From: Pontederia crassipes
Taxonomy: Eukaryota > Streptophyta > Magnoliopsida > Commelinales > Pontederiaceae
Assembly: GCA_030549335.1 (NCBI GenBank)
Contig: CM060198.1
Span: forward strand, 43,688,353 to 43,752,352
Length of the DNA: 64,000 nucleotides
Direction: 5' to 3'
Shown here one piece after another: positions 37,670 through 50,130 of this stretch (its first letter is position 1; each line of letters starts with the position of its first letter). The notes beneath the pieces are model-generated. The model was not told where the DNA came from. It searched no databases and saw only the letters and a list, made by a program, of their open reading frames with translations. The position numbers and the translations under genes are program-made.

Positions 37670-40534
37670 TGTGACGTCAAAAAAATTCAGCCATAATTTT
37701 TAAATTTTGCCAAATTTTAAATGACGTTTTTTCCACCTTGACATAACCTAATTTCATAAAATTTTACAGTAAAAATATAATATATTAACTTAAAATATTA
37801 ATCATCAATAACAGCGGAAGACTTCATGAATAATTAAAATAAAAACCCAAGATAACATAATCTGGCTCATGGGCCTAGTAGGCTCTAACGTATATCCAAC
37901 AATGAGTTCAAGTAAATTACATGACTCCATAAGACCCATAAGTCATACATAACAGACTCTTACAAGAGTTCAACATATGACATAACATAAGAAAGATAAC
38001 TTGGGTCATAGCCCGACTCGCTCATATGCAATGTCTTCGTCAAGAGGCCCTCACCGTCGAACTTAAGCCTCATTCATACCTATACGGATCCATGGGGTGC
38101 AGGAGATTTTTCCCGTTAGAGTATGTTGAGACATGCATGCTATGATCTTATAACATAATCTCTATATGTCATGGCATATACATATCGTCATCATGGAACA
38201 TAAATTATATACATGCTATGAGTTACTTATGCATACTACATGACATGTGATCATATCATCATGGTAATATAAGATAACAAGTAACATCATAATCTTTAAG
38301 TCGTGCATATCATAACTTATCATCATGCTAATACATACCATAATCTTATCTTACTTTACTTTAGCATACTTCATCACGTCATGATATGATGTGACAAGTG
38401 GATATTTACATGGCATCCTCATATGTGCATACTTCATCATACTTTTTTAATATCTTTACTTTATGTCACAAGTCATTCATCATTCATCTTTTCATCTTTC
38501 ATCTTTACTTAGATACTTTCTTATCTTGTTTGATTGGGAAGATCATGTTGAAGCTCAAGAGAAAAATGGCTAACTAGGCCAATATATTGGAGTCACGGAA
38601 AGCCAATAGAGACGCCACACTAGGGGTGAAACTCGTCTCCTGGGCTGCGGATGCCCAATTGAGACGCCACACTAGGGGTGGAACTCGCCTCACTTATGGA
38701 AACGCCACACTAGGAGTGGAACTCGTTTCCCCGAGAAATACCGCCACTAGGGGGCGGAACCCATTTTTCCTTTCCTTGATTGCAATAAGTCATCTTCACG
38801 CCAATCCGTATTTTACTTATTTTCATCAATACATACAATCATTCATACCTGTTGCATGTTTTAATCATATTTAAGGTCATACATACTTCAAATCATCCTA
38901 TATGTGGACATTCAATTATAGCCAATCAACTTTCAGAACGGGCGACCATTTTGGATAACGATCGACCATTGGAAGGGTATCGATCGATCGGTCGGCTTAT
39001 CGGTCGACCGTTATGATCCATTCGGACGATCGAAATCAGACTTCGGTTCGTCCGCTAGTCACAGAATGTGACACTCTTCTATTATCGGATGACCGTTATT
39101 AAATCGGTCGACCGCTCATGGGTTCTTCGGTCGACCGAAAAGGGATTTCAGTTCGACCGCTAATCACAGAATGTGACTTTCTTCTAAATCGGACGACCGC
39201 TGGATAATCGGTCGATCGATACTGGTCCTCTCGGACGTCCGAAAATGAATTTTGGATCGTCCGCTAATCACAAAATGCGTCGAACATTTCGACGACACGT
39301 ATCGGACGACCGGTATTAAATCGGTCGACCATTACATTGCTATCGGACGATCGGAACAGGGTGTCTGGTCGACCGCTAATCACAGAATGTTTTGACTCTT
39401 CCAAAACGGTCGACCATTATATAATTGGTCGACCGTTGGACAGAGTCCTACACTATAATGGTCTCCAGAGCGGTCGACCGATACATTATCGGTCGCCCGT
39501 TCTGGGCCGACAAAAATTCGACTTCTACACTATCTCATTCCAAATCTTTCATACAATGACATATTGAACACATACATGATTTCAAATATCATATAGAATA
39601 TTTCTAAGCATTCTTAGCAATTTAATCATGAATATAATAAGGTTTTCACATGAAGCATCTAATCATGCTAACTAAGCCCATACATGTACATAAGCATAAA
39701 ACCATTTCATTTGAGCTAGTATAAGCAACAATGAACATCAGATTTCCAAACATGATTAGCATTAAAACATAAAGCTTCATAAACATGACACATACAAGCA
39801 CTAATATGCATAAGCCCTAATCATTCACTTTAAGAACACAGGTTGATTCTTCATGCCCTAATCTATTCACACAATCATCATTAGAAAAGTGATTAAGAGT
39901 TTGGATCCCCTCAACATACTTTTAAGGCTTAGGTTAAAACCTCAATTCTAATCTTCTATCTTTTTTCCTTTTCTTCTTCTTCTTTCTTTCTTTCCCCATT
40001 TTCTTCTCTTCTTCTTCTTTCCTCCTTTGCTGCTGCACGTGAGAGTGGGAGGAAAAGAGGAGAGGAGATGAGTGAGGGATGTAACTACTGTCAGTGCCGG
40101 ATCACTGTAGCACAAGAACTCGAGTGAGAGAGCATGGAGATTGTGAGTTGATGGGTTCCACCTACTGCTGCTGTTGCTTCTTGATGTGTGCTGGCCGTTT
40201 TGGTAGGTGGGTGCTGCCGAGAGTGAACGTGAGGGAGGGAGCTTGGGTCACCTTGCTACTGTGCAGCCATGAGAGGGGGGAGCTGTGAGGGAGTGTCACT
40301 ATAGCATGGGAGGGGTTTTGGAGAAGCTCCTGCCGGCTGAATGTGGGGAGAAAGAGAAGAGGGAGAGGAAGTGAGGTGTTAGGTGGGATTTAGGGCATAA
40401 AAGATATTTATAGTTTGGGTTTAGGGTCTCTTGTGTTAATGGGCTTCATTATGGGCCTTTAAACATCTTTATATTTATTTTTATTTATTTTCTTTTCCTT
40501 TTTCTTTTATATTATTTTTGAGGTTATTATAACA
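37670..40534 (-). repeat. 3' LTR of the TR-GAG element
   Basis: Homologous with 42614-45500 along nearly its whole length, with differences scattered every few tens of bases. Its plus-strand left 66 bases (37670-37735) do not match the corresponding end of the other LTR (42614-42648). Contains blocks of GAGACGCCACACTAGGGGTG repeats (38607-38770) and the GGTCGACCG array. Confidence 0.9.
38930..39515. repeat. GGTCGACCG motif array in the 3' LTR
   Basis: More than twenty variants of ATCGGTCGACCGTT, TCGGACGATCG and GGTTCGTCCGC fill this stretch, many of them palindromic around CG. There is a higher-order unit of roughly 105-115 bases marked by CTAATCACAGAATG at about 39057, 39163, 39265 and 39375. 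The identical layout is in the other LTR at 43860-44445. Confidence 0.85.
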
Positions 40535-40543
40535 TACCCTCTT
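40535..40543 (-). other. Polypurine tract
   Basis: On the minus strand AAGAGGGTA directly precedes the 3' LTR (TGTTATAATAACC), the expected position for priming plus-strand DNA synthesis. Confidence 0.75.
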
Positions 40544-41364
40544 AAAATAAAATTCGTCCTCGAATTTTATAGAATCTTATGCAATATATCTCCTCATCCA
40601 CGTTGTTCTATTTATCTTCCGCTCCTCGTATACATTGATGTGATCTCTCCGTCTGATATTCAATGTGCATTCCTCGTCAGTCTCACTTTAACCGTCTTTG
40701 CATTTCGTCTTCACTTAGTTGATCGTCATTACTTGCTATTCCAATATTTGCGTGGGAATCTCATACCTCTAGGCAATCTCAAGAAATTGAGATCGTTCTT
40801 CAGCCACGTTTTCATTATGCAACACTAATCATTAACTTAATCTTAAATGAAATTCCTCTCGTCCTTGTTACTTTATCCATCTTCAATTCTTCTTGCGTAC
40901 TATCGTGGCCTTCCTCGTGCGCCTCCAATAGCATCACTTCAATAGTCTCTTGCTAACGGTTCTTGGTCATGGTCCTAACTATGCCTTCACGTTGTCTCGT
41001 AACTTAAAGATTCTAGTAGAATCTTGGATCCTTACTCCACTTCATGAAATGAAAGTCGTTCGTACATCATGCTTCCGTTGCGCTACTCTGAACTCTAGCT
41101 TCATCCAAGTGTCAAATTTTCTAACTCCACACTTGACCATTTCATGTCATCTTTTAGGTCATGTAGGCCTAAGTAAATCAATCTCAATTTTCTTCAAATT
41201 TTAGTCACCCTTCATGAGATCTTGGTAGCCTTCGTTAACTTTCTTTATTTTAAGAACCATGATTGGTTTCTTATCCTTAGAATATTACTTTAACCATAAA
41301 TTTTTTTAAGTGGTTTCGATGTCTATCATGCATACACATTATAATTGGTATGATTACTTAAACG
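40544..41364. other. Non-coding 3' interior of the TR-GAG element
   Basis: Between gag and the polypurine tract; no pol reading frame or conserved pol motif is visible on either strand. Short frames here are without similarity. Confidence 0.6.
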
Positions 41365-42279
41365 TTAAGTGACGATACCTTGAATCGTATCCGGGACTTT
41401 GTGAGCTTCTTCGACTTGCATGGTATGAACTTGTCCTAAAACTTTTGGAGAGTTGACATCTAGCTTGTCCGGGCAATTCTTCGCATAATGACCTATCCTT
41501 CCACATTGCAAACAAGCTCCAATTTTGAAGCGACATTCGCCTATATGAAACCTTCCGCAATGGCGGCATTGACTTTTGTTCCTATGTGATTCTCCCCTCT
41601 TAGAACTCATATAGGGTCCATTCCTTTGCTCCTTCCATTTTCCTTGCTTGATCGTCTTCTTTGATGTGTTACCATTATAAATTACAACTCCATCTTCAAG
41701 CTTCTTTTCTAATTCCACAACTAACTCCAGCGCTTCTTCCATTGTCTTAGGAGCTTGACACAACATCCTAGCCTTTAGTTCAGACTTGAGTCCTTTCACA
41801 AAGCGATTCACTCTCATCCTTTCCGTCTTGACCAAGGTGCAATACTTTTCGAGTTGAAAGTACTTGACCGCGTAGTCATCCACCGACATATCACCTTGTT
41901 GGAGTTTAAGAAATTCCTTTTGTCTTTGCTCACTCATACTTGGTGGAAAGTATTGATCCTTGAAATTCATCACGAACTTCCACCATGTCGGAGTTTCCTC
42001 ATTGGCATACTTAGACCTAAGGATAAAATCCCACCATTGCTTTGCTTTCCCTGTCAAGCTATGAGTGGCACAAGCCAGTTTACTTTTCCTTGGACATTTC
42101 ATCACCTTGAAGATATCCATGATAGCATCTAACCATGCCTCGGCTTCCTCCGGATCATCAATACCGTTGAACATAGGAGGATTGAGGCTTAAAAACCTCA
42201 TCAAAGAATCTTGGCACGAATCTTCATCACATTCCATAACTTGAGTCGTGCATTCGTTTGTTGGATAGTTCACATCCAT
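41365..42279 (-). CDS. gag: Ty3/Gypsy-type gag with CCHC knuckle
   Basis: 304 codons, intact, ATG to stop. Residues about 30-190 form a retrotransposon gag domain (PPMFNGIDDPEEAEAWL, TGKAKQWWD, WWKFVMNFKDQYFP, EFLKLQQGDMSVDDYAVKYF, RFVKGLKSELKARM). Two cysteine clusters follow: CRHCGRFHIGEC and the retroviral-type knuckle CLQCGRIGHYAKNC (CX2CX4HX4C). The protein would form the particle and bind RNA. It is not fused to a protease; the frame ends soon after the knuckle. The ORF being open suggests recent activity or selection for gag in trans or cis. Confidence 0.93.
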   Translation of the reverse strand: MDVNYPTNECTTQVMECDEDSCQDSLMRFLSLNPPMFNGIDDPEEAEAWLDAIMDIFKVMKCPRKSKLACATHSLTGKAKQWWDFILRSKYANEETPTWWKFVMNFKDQYFPPSMSEQRQKEFLKLQQGDMSVDDYAVKYFQLEKYCTLVKTERMRVNRFVKGLKSELKARMLCQAPKTMEEALELVVELEKKLEDGVVIYNGNTSKKTIKQGKWKEQRNGPYMSSKRGESHRNKSQCRHCGRFHIGECRFKIGACLQCGRIGHYAKNCPDKLDVNSPKVLGQVHTMQVEEAHKVPDTIQGIVT

Positions 42280-42598
42280 CTATCATCATATAATAACTAT
42301 ACATCAATGCCTATCATTACACAATTAAAGTTTAACACATACCTTTAGGTTCGGTGGCACATCGTGACGATTGCACATGGACTTCATACTTAGACATTAT
42401 ACTTAGACATTTTAGCCAACCTATGACTTGTACTTCCTAAGACTTAAGACATAGATCAAGTCTACAACTTACATTTACTATAGTATAACATATAACATAT
42501 AAGAGCTCAACCATGGCTCCTGACTTATAAAACTTACAACACTCAAGCCAAACTATGACTTACATATTCTAAAACCTATACGTACGAGCCAAAATTAT

Positions 42599-42611
42599 GG
42601 CTCTGATACCA
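42599..42611 (-). other. Primer binding site, initiator tRNA-Met
   Basis: The minus strand reads TGGTATCAGAGCC two bases after the 5' LTR end (plus-strand LTR start 42614). It is the canonical plant tRNA-iMet site. Confidence 0.92.
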
Positions 42612-42613
42612 AC

Positions 42614-45500
42614 TGTATTTTGCTGAACACGGGATGGCGCTACTTCGACCTTGACATAACCTAATTTCATAAAATTTTGTAGCGGAAACATAATATATTA
42701 ACTTAAAACATTAATCATCAATAACAGCGGAAGATTTCATGAATAATTAAAATAAAAATTCAAGATAACATAATCTGGCCCATGGGCCTAGTAGGCTCTA
42801 ATGTATACCCAACAATGAGTTCTTACAACATAATGAGTTCAAGTAAATTACATGACTCCATAAGGCCCATAAGCCATACATAACAGACTCTTACAAGAGT
42901 TCAACATATGACATAACATAAGAAAGATAACTTGGGCCATAGCCCGACTTGTCCATGTGCAATGTCTTCGTCAAGAGGCCCTCATCGCCGAACCTAAGCC
43001 TCATCCATACCTGCACGGATCTATGAGGTGCAGGGGATTTCTCCCGTTAGAGTATGTTGAGGCCTATGCATGCTATGACCTTATAACATAATCTCTATAT
43101 GTCATGGCATATGCATATCGTCATCATGGAACATAAATCATATGCATGCTATGAGCTACTTATGCATACTACATGACATGTGATCATATCATCATGGCAA
43201 TATAAGATAACAAGTAACATTATAATCTTTAAGTCGTGCATATCATAACTTATCATCATGCTAATGCATACCATAATCTTATCTTACTTTACTTTAGCAT
43301 ATTTCATCACGTCATGATATGATGTGACAAGTGAACATTTACATGGCATCTTCATAGGTGCATACTTCATCATACTTCTTTAACATCTTTACTTTTGTCC
43401 CAAGTCATTCATCATTCATCTTTTCATCTTTCATCTTTACTTAGGTACTTTCTTATCTTGTTTGATTGAGAAGATCATGTTGAAGCTCAAGGAAAAAATG
43501 GCTAGCTAGGCCAATACATTGGGGTCACGGAAAGCCAATAGAGACGCCACACTAGGGGTGAAACTCGCCTCCTGGGGCCACGGATGCCCAATTGAGACGC
43601 CACACTAGGGGTGGAACTCGCCTCACTTATGGAAACGCCACACTAGGAGTGGAACTCGTTTCCCCGAGAAATACCGCCACTAGGGGCGGAACCCATTTCT
43701 CCTTTCCTTGATTGCAACAAGTCATCTTCACGCCAATACGTCTTTCACTTGTTTTCATCAATACATACAATCATTCATACCTGTTGCATGTTTTAATTCT
43801 ATTTAAGGTCATACATACTTCAAATCATTCTATATGTGGTCACTCAATTATAGCCAATCAACTTTCAGAGCGGGCGACCGTTTTGGGTAACGATCGACCA
43901 TTGAAATGGTATCGATCGACCGGTCGGCTTATCGGTCGACCGTTATGATCCATTCGGACGATCGAAATCAGACTTCGGTTCGTCCGCTAGTCACAGAATG
44001 TGACACTCTTCTATATCGGATGACCGTTATTAAATCGGTCGACCGCTCATGGGTTCTTCGGTCGACCAAAAAGGGATTTCAGTTCGATCGCTAATCACAG
44101 AATGTGACTTTCTTCTAAATCGGACGATCGCTGGATAATCGGTCGATCGATACTGGTCCTCTCGGACGTCCGAAAATAGATTTTGGATCGTCCGCTAATC
44201 ACAAAATGCGTCGAACATTTCGACGACACGTATCGGACGACCGTTATTAAATCGGTCGACCATTACATTGCTATCGGACGATCGGAACAGGGTGTCTGGT
44301 CGACCGCTAATCACAGAATGTTTTGACTCTTTCAAAACGGTCGACCATTATATAATTGGTCGACCGTTGGACAGAGTCCTACACTATAATGGTCTCCAGA
44401 ACGGTCGACCGATACATTATCGGTCGCCCGTTCTGGGCCGACAAAAATTCGACTTCTACTCTATCTCATTCCAAATCTTTCATACAATGACATATTGAAC
44501 ACATACATGATTTCAAATATCATATAGAATATTTCTAAGCATTCTTAGCAATTTAATCATGAATATAATAAGGTTTTTACATGAAGCATCTAATCATGCT
44601 AACTAAGCCCATACATGTACATAAGCATAAAACCATTTCATTTGAGCTAACATAAGCAATAATGAACATCAGATTTCCAAACATGATTAGCATTAAAACA
44701 TAAAGTTTCATAAACATGGAACATACAAGCACTAATATGCATAAGCCCTAATTATCCACTTCAAGAACACAAGTTGGTTCTTCATGCCCTAATCCATTCA
44801 CACAATCATCATTAGAAAGATGATTAAGGGTTTGGATCCCCTCAACATACTTTTAGGATTTAGATTAAAACCCCAATCCTAATCTTCTATCTTTTTTCCT
44901 TTTCTTCTTCTTCTTTCTGTCTTTCCCCCTTGTCTTCTCTTCTTCTACTTTCCTCCTTTCTTCCTTTGCTCCTGCACGTGAGAGCATGGGAGGAGGAGAG
45001 AAGAGGAGATGGGTGAGGAATGTGATTACTGTAGCTACAGTGCAGTGTCACTGTAGCTACAGTGCCGGATCACTGTAGCACAAGAGCTCGAGTGAGAGAG
45101 CATGGAGATTGTGAGTTGATGGGTTCCACCTACTGCTGCTGTTGCTTCTTGATGTGTGCTGGCCGTTTTGGTAGGTGGGTGCTGCCGAGAGTGAACGTGA
45201 GGGAGGGAGCTTGGGTCACCTTGCTACTGTGCAGCCATGAGAGGGGGGAGCTGTGAGGGAGTGTCACTATAGCATGGGAGGGGTTTTGGAGAAGCTCCTG
45301 CCGGTTGAATGTGGGGAGAAAGAGAAGAGGGAGAGGAAGTGAGGTGTTAGGTGGGATTTAGGGCATAAAAAGATATTTATAGTTTGGGTTTAGGGTCTCT
45401 TGTGTTAATGGGCTTCATTATGGACCTTTAAACATCTTTATATTTATTTTTACTTATTTTCTTTTTCTTTTTCTTTTATATTATTTTTGAGGATATTACA
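42614..45500 (-). repeat. 5' LTR of the TR-GAG element
   Basis: About 2,887 bp, the direct repeat of 37670-40534. Its minus-strand start TGTAATATCCTC abuts the split exon. Contains the same block repeats (43540-43690) and motif array. It carries a short duplicated CTACAGTG.CACTGTAG-like segment near 45030-45080 that is longer than in the other LTR. Confidence 0.9.
43860..44445. repeat. GGTCGACCG motif array in the 5' LTR
   Basis: Same arrangement as 38930-39515, with point differences that often hit CG sites (for example GATCGCT against GACCGCT), consistent with methyl-cytosine decay. Confidence 0.85.
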
Positions 45501-45531
45501 CTCCGAGCTTCTTGACGACAAGGGCCTCCAT
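45501..45531 (-). pseudogene. Severed 5' end of the oxidoreductase gene (start codon and first 10 codons)
   Basis: The minus strand from 45531 reads ATG GAG GCC CTT and on through MEALVVKKLG, the expected N-terminus of this oxidoreductase subfamily, then the retrotransposon begins. The next codons become GTG TAA, so translation from the native start stops after 11 residues. Joining this piece to 37664 restores the frame exactly (1,044 bp in all). Confidence 0.92.
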
Positions 45532-45700
45532 GGATGGCTGCTCACTGTGGACGATAGGGCAGTCGGAAGACAACAAGGATTTGTGTAACGTTGTGTTTAC
45601 ATATGTAAATGAGACGTGCGACTATATAAAATAAATAAATAAATATAAGAAAATTATCTCCGTCGGAAGCTTGATCTGACGTATTACTCGACATAAATTA
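45532..45700 (-). promoter_or_regulatory. Native promoter/leader of the oxidoreductase gene, now separated from its body
   Basis: Immediately upstream of the native ATG. On the minus strand a TTTTATATAG sequence (near 45625) about 95 bases before the ATG is a plausible TATA element. Beyond 45700 the DNA becomes AT-rich. Confidence 0.35.
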
Positions 45701-46049
45701 GTGGGTGGGATAAGAATAAATTTGAAATATATGATCATCTCAAATATGATGATGATAATAAAAATATATGTAAAAAATTATCTTAACATTCCAAAATTCA
45801 ATTTCGTCACGTGGCGAAAATCTCTTAGGACCGGTACGCTAGTGTTCTTCCTTCGATCATTTTGACCATTCCATTTCAAGAAATGTCACATTAGCAAAAG
45901 ATTTAGGTGGCGTTTGATTGTAAATTAATTAATGGATTACGTAGATATTCTGCGAATTATAATCAAATGCATCATTTATTCTGTAAAAAGTACAAAGGGT
46001 AAAGTTACTATTTTTTAAAAAAGTTAATTTCGTGAATAGTAAAAAAATG

Positions 46050-47590
46050 AGAGTTAACATAATTGGATGCAAACTTCAAAAATTGACTAATCTACTGAAT
46101 TATATGTCATAACCTCATGCAAACCTAACCCCCAACCAAACGGAGGTAGTGGGGATCATGCCCAATGCCCTTAAAAGGGGATGTATAGAAGTCTATGAAT
46201 GCGGGTACATAATACAAAAGTTCGATATCATAAATAAGTACATCATAAGACATAATAAAGCATCTATGAACTATGCCATAATAAAATATACATAAATATA
46301 ATGAACAACTCGATGACATAAACTATTACAGATCAACTACTATATCCATATGAACACACTATCCGGGTAGGGGTCTTCGCACACACATCAATCGAGCATG
46401 ATAGGTAAATCAAGTACATGTGAGAATCAACATAGGAGATGAGAAACTTCATGTTAGCATAAGGCTAAATGTGATAACATATGAGTCATAAAGATAATTC
46501 AGGAAGTATGAGCATGATAATAATTCATAAAAAATATCATAAAAAATCATGGGGATTATCATGTATGGAGCAATGATTTATTTATTTTATTATTTCATGT
46601 AATATCTTTAACTTACATTGAACACGATAGAAAAATGTCGGCACGATCAATAGCATGGCTCATTAGAACATTCATCTTTTCATTGGAAAGGCATAACATT
46701 CTTTGTTCCATTTTCCTTTCATTCCATATGTGGGCATAGTCTGTTCATTCATCTTTCATCTTATTCATGAATTGAAAAAGCTTTCCACTTCTTTAGGATA
46801 TGCCATGCACGCACAAGTTGCAATTACCTAACCGACATGGGCCAGTGGAGATCATGCCCAATGCTCTTAAAAGGGGATGGGTGACCTCGCTAAGATGGCA
46901 ACACCCGTATGAATGACCTCGCCTAAGATGAAAACTTTTGTAGACAGTAGGAGAAAGAGGCCTTACCCAAGGGAATGGGACCTTCTAAAGGGAAGCACAA
47001 CAACCAATAAACATCATGTGTAGGTAAGCATGACATTCTTCCAATTCATCTTTTATCTTTATTAACCTATTGACCTATCTTTTGATCATGAGGATCAATC
47101 AAAACTTTTTGGAGAGCAAAATTGGATCCAAGTTAATGTCCATAATCATAAGGTGTTGAAACAATCAATCGTGGACAAAAGTAAAATCATAATATTATCT
47201 TGTGTTTAAAGTCAATCATTCTTTGTCCACTTTTGGAGGGCCGAAAGTCGAGCGGTCTTCCGATCTATAGGTTCATCGGGCGCTCGATAATTGAGTGATC
47301 ACCCGATCATAACATGTTTTTCGACCGTTCCAAGGTTGGGCGCATATCGAACATCTAAAAGATCGAGGGTCGTCCGATTCTTCCGTCGGTAAAATTGAGA
47401 GCTCTTGGCATGGAACCTTCGGTCCTCCGAAAGTCCACCGGTCGCCAATTTCTATCCAAGTCGCATAAATACACATTTATCGACGATATCAATAGCAAAA
47501 TATCAAAGCGGATGTCCGAAAGAGGTTCGATCGTCCGTTCCAATAGTTCGCTAGTTTCTATCGAGTCGATAATGTGTTGGAGTTGACGAA
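46050..47590. mobile_element. Gypsy-like LTR relic with degenerate GGTCGTCCG array
   Basis: Contains text close in style to the TR-GAG LTR: paired segments GGGGATCATGCCCAATGCCCTTAAAAGG (about 46150 and 46853), block repeats with GACCTCGCYAAGATG, TTCATCTTTCATCTT runs, and at 47225-47540 a degenerate array of GATCGTCCG/GGTCGYC motifs. No clear ends or coding region. Confidence 0.5.
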
Positions 47591-47599
47591 TACTTCATG

Positions 47600-48120
47600 A
47601 CCCGTTGTTTCTCACACCGAGTTCGCCCACGTGAGCTTAGAGAAATTTGAGTATTACCCAATTACCTGTGTTGCCGACGTACGAACAAAAGGGGAGGGGT
47701 TCGGGGGGCCCGCCCCCCGATGTCCCTCGACGGCCAATGAGCGGGTGGGGGTTCCGGAGCAGCGCCCCCGAAACCTAGACGGGTTTGAGCTTTTGTTTAG
47801 CCGGTCCGTGTGATTCGAATTAGGTTTTTTCTTTATTTTATTCGGGTTTTGAGCCCGTTTGGGAGATACTATTTCAGATGTAATCTGTGTGACGGCTGTA
47901 ATCAAAACGATATAGTGGAACCTCTTTGCATGATGTAGCCCTAATCTTAAGGGTGAACCTGGGTAATTTGTGTGCCTCTATTTTTTTGCAATCTCTTTAC
48001 GATCTTCTCCTCCTATTCTCGAATTTTCCCATCATAATGGATGCTCGATCTAGGATCGATTGATCGCTCCCACTGGGCAGAATCACAGATCATTGTAGAA
48101 TCCTTACGTTTTCAAGTAGT
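47600..48120 (+). mobile_element. Copia-type LTR fragment
   Basis: Shows the style of plant Copia LTR ends: a GC-rich palindrome-like CGGGGGGCCCGCCCCCCG, GCAGCGCCCCCGAAACC, TAGTGGAACCTCTTTGCATG, then ATTTGTGTGCCTCTA near the end. Only a fragment; no primer site or internal region follows. Family placement is from memory. Confidence 0.45.
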
Positions 48121-49079
48121 TTTCGAAACACAATATTCTACGATCAATCTAAACTAACACAAACAAAAGCATGTGGACATGATTCATAATTTATAACTTC
48201 ACCATGTGCATTATAATGAATATGAGAACATCATGACTATTCTTTTCTATATCATGTACCAATCCTTTCGTTTGGCCGACTGATGGAGATTAAATGATTG
48301 AAGATGAAGTGACATGTAGGTCTTTTGGAATTTAAAAAAGAAGGCATTAAATGTCATAAAGGGTTGTTAAGATTTCAAAGAGTCATGTGCTTAGAGAATT
48401 ATGCAGAAGTTTAGAAAATATATTGAGAGATAAAAACATCATGCAACTGGTAGTGATATTTGGGTTTTCTAGTGATAACTTGCTGAAATTAAGAAAAGAG
48501 TCAATTTTTCATTTTTTTGGTCTCTCAACTCACTAGCTGCAAGTGCACAGGTAAGTTGTAGTAGACTCAGGTTGTCGTATCCACAAAGATTTGAAGTCCT
48601 AAACTACTTAAAAATAGTTTAGATTAATCCTAATTAAGGTAGCAAAAATATATTTTTAATTGAAAGTGAAAATAGTTTTTTAACTAGTGCAGAATGGTAA
48701 TAGGTTTGGGGTTTTAGAAATTTTTGCAAAACTGAATTATAAATGCTAGATTAATGGCTAGAAAGGTTTAACTATCTATGAGGAAGGTTCTTCTAGGATT
48801 TGGGGTTCATCTAGATTAATTAAGGATGGAATGGATCAAGTTATCATTAAATGTCCAACTTTTAATTCAACTTGAAAATGGCTGTTCCCACAGATCAATT
48901 GGCCTCTAACTAAGCAACATATTGTCATATAATTGTTAGCTAGATTGAATCAATAGATGATCCTCACTGAAAATCAAGTTATCATTCAGCTCAATTGGAA
49001 GTTCATTGCTGATTTTTATAATTCAAAGAGATTTTGGAATGATAACTTGTAATTGCAATCATAAAACGATGGAATCATT

Positions 49080-50130
49080 CCAATCAATCAAACCAGGATG
49101 AAATCTACTCAAATGTGGTGCTTGTGCTCCTTGATTCATCTCTGAATTCCAGGAGGATTTAAATTCAACCTCTCGGTTGCAAAATAAATGAATTCCACAC
49201 AAACACAACTCAATTGGAAGTGCAAAGCATATGACCACAGGAATTCACAATTGCCATTGCTCCTTGGCCTATCTCTAGATCTCAAGGATGACTTAATGAC
49301 TACTTCTCAGCAGTGGATTAAGTTGAGGCTTGACAATGGAAATTTGAATTTAAATAGAAACCAGAAAACAGGAAGTGGAATTCTGCAATTCAGAAATTCA
49401 GAATTATAAATCAATGGAAATCTGATTTATCAACTGATTCTTGACCCATCTCTGGACTGCAAGACATCCCTAAAGTTCACTTATCAGTGATTGGAAGAAA
49501 TCATGGGACTCAATTGGTAAAATAGATTTCAATAAGAAATCAGAAAGATAACATTCAGGATTTCAGTTCAGAAATCAGAAAATATAATTCTGCAATTCAG
49601 AAATCTGAAATATTAATCCATGGAATCAGGTTTATCAATTGCTTCTTGATCCATCTCTAGACTGCAAGAGATCCCTAAGGTTCATCTCTCAATGATTGAA
49701 TAAAATCATGGGATTCAATTGATAAAATAATTCCAACAGAAAATCAGGAAAAATCAGAATTCAGGCTTCTAATTCAGAAATCTGAGGAACAATCTAATTT
49801 GAGTCAAAATGATTGTCCAAACATCTTGATTCATTTTTGAACAAGATAGGAACAATAGCCACATCCCAGTGACTCAATTAACCAGATTGAGAGTGAAGAA
49901 CGGGTTCAAATAGCCATAGAAATCAGAATCAGATTCAGAAATTCAGAAAATTAGAAAACTGGAAATCAGAAATAAGATTGCAATAGAATGAAATCCAGAA
50001 ATTTGATACTATCTCTTAATTCATTCCTGAAAGATGATTAGATCAAACAAGACTTCTCAGTCATCAATTACAAATAGATCTAATGATAGCATAGCTCAAA
50101 TCAGTACAAGATATTTCTGAAATCTGAAAA
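49080..50130. repeat. Degenerate ~200-bp tandem repeats
   Basis: Recurring order: CTTGAYCCATCTCTRGAYTGCAAG, a GATCCCTAARGTTCA-like segment, AATCATGGGAYTCAATTG, then CAGAAATCAGAA runs. Copies begin near 49250, 49430, 49645 and 49830. Repeats are diverged. Confidence 0.6.

Larger units (their letters stand above)
37670..45500 (-). mobile_element. Complete gag-only LTR retrotransposon (TR-GAG type), 7,831 bp
   Basis: Both outer ends are TG...CA: plus-strand TGTGACGTCA at 37670 and ATATTACA ending at 45500. A perfect 5-bp target duplication CTCCG flanks it (37665-37669, 45501-45505). It has two direct LTRs of about 2.87 kb, a tRNA-Met primer site, a polypurine tract and a ~2.1-kb interior holding only a gag gene. 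No protease, RT, RNase H or integrase is present, so it must have been mobilised by enzymes from an autonomous relative. TR-GAG elements are a known class of such non-autonomous elements; here the gag is Ty3/Gypsy-like. The target is exon 1 of the oxidoreductase gene. Confidence 0.93.

Noticed and set aside
37348..37680. Oxidoreductase start inside the LTR (TTG at 37680)
   Set aside because: It is not an ATG, a stop lies just upstream, and the true N-terminus is found at 45531.
38930..39515. CRISPR-like array of repeats
   Set aside because: Repeats are variable, palindromic and unevenly spaced, lie in an LTR, and the genome is eukaryotic.
41854..42132. 92-codon plus-strand ORF
   Set aside because: Antisense shadow of the gag gene.
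42599..42611. Endogenous pararetrovirus suggested by tRNA-Met primer sites
   Set aside because: Each site is directly next to a defined LTR with a gag of Ty3/Gypsy or Copia type; no viral movement, coat or RT proteins.
45908..46140. MITE with GGCGTTTGATTG / CAACCAAACGG ends
   Set aside because: Ends match only partly and no convincing target duplication was found.
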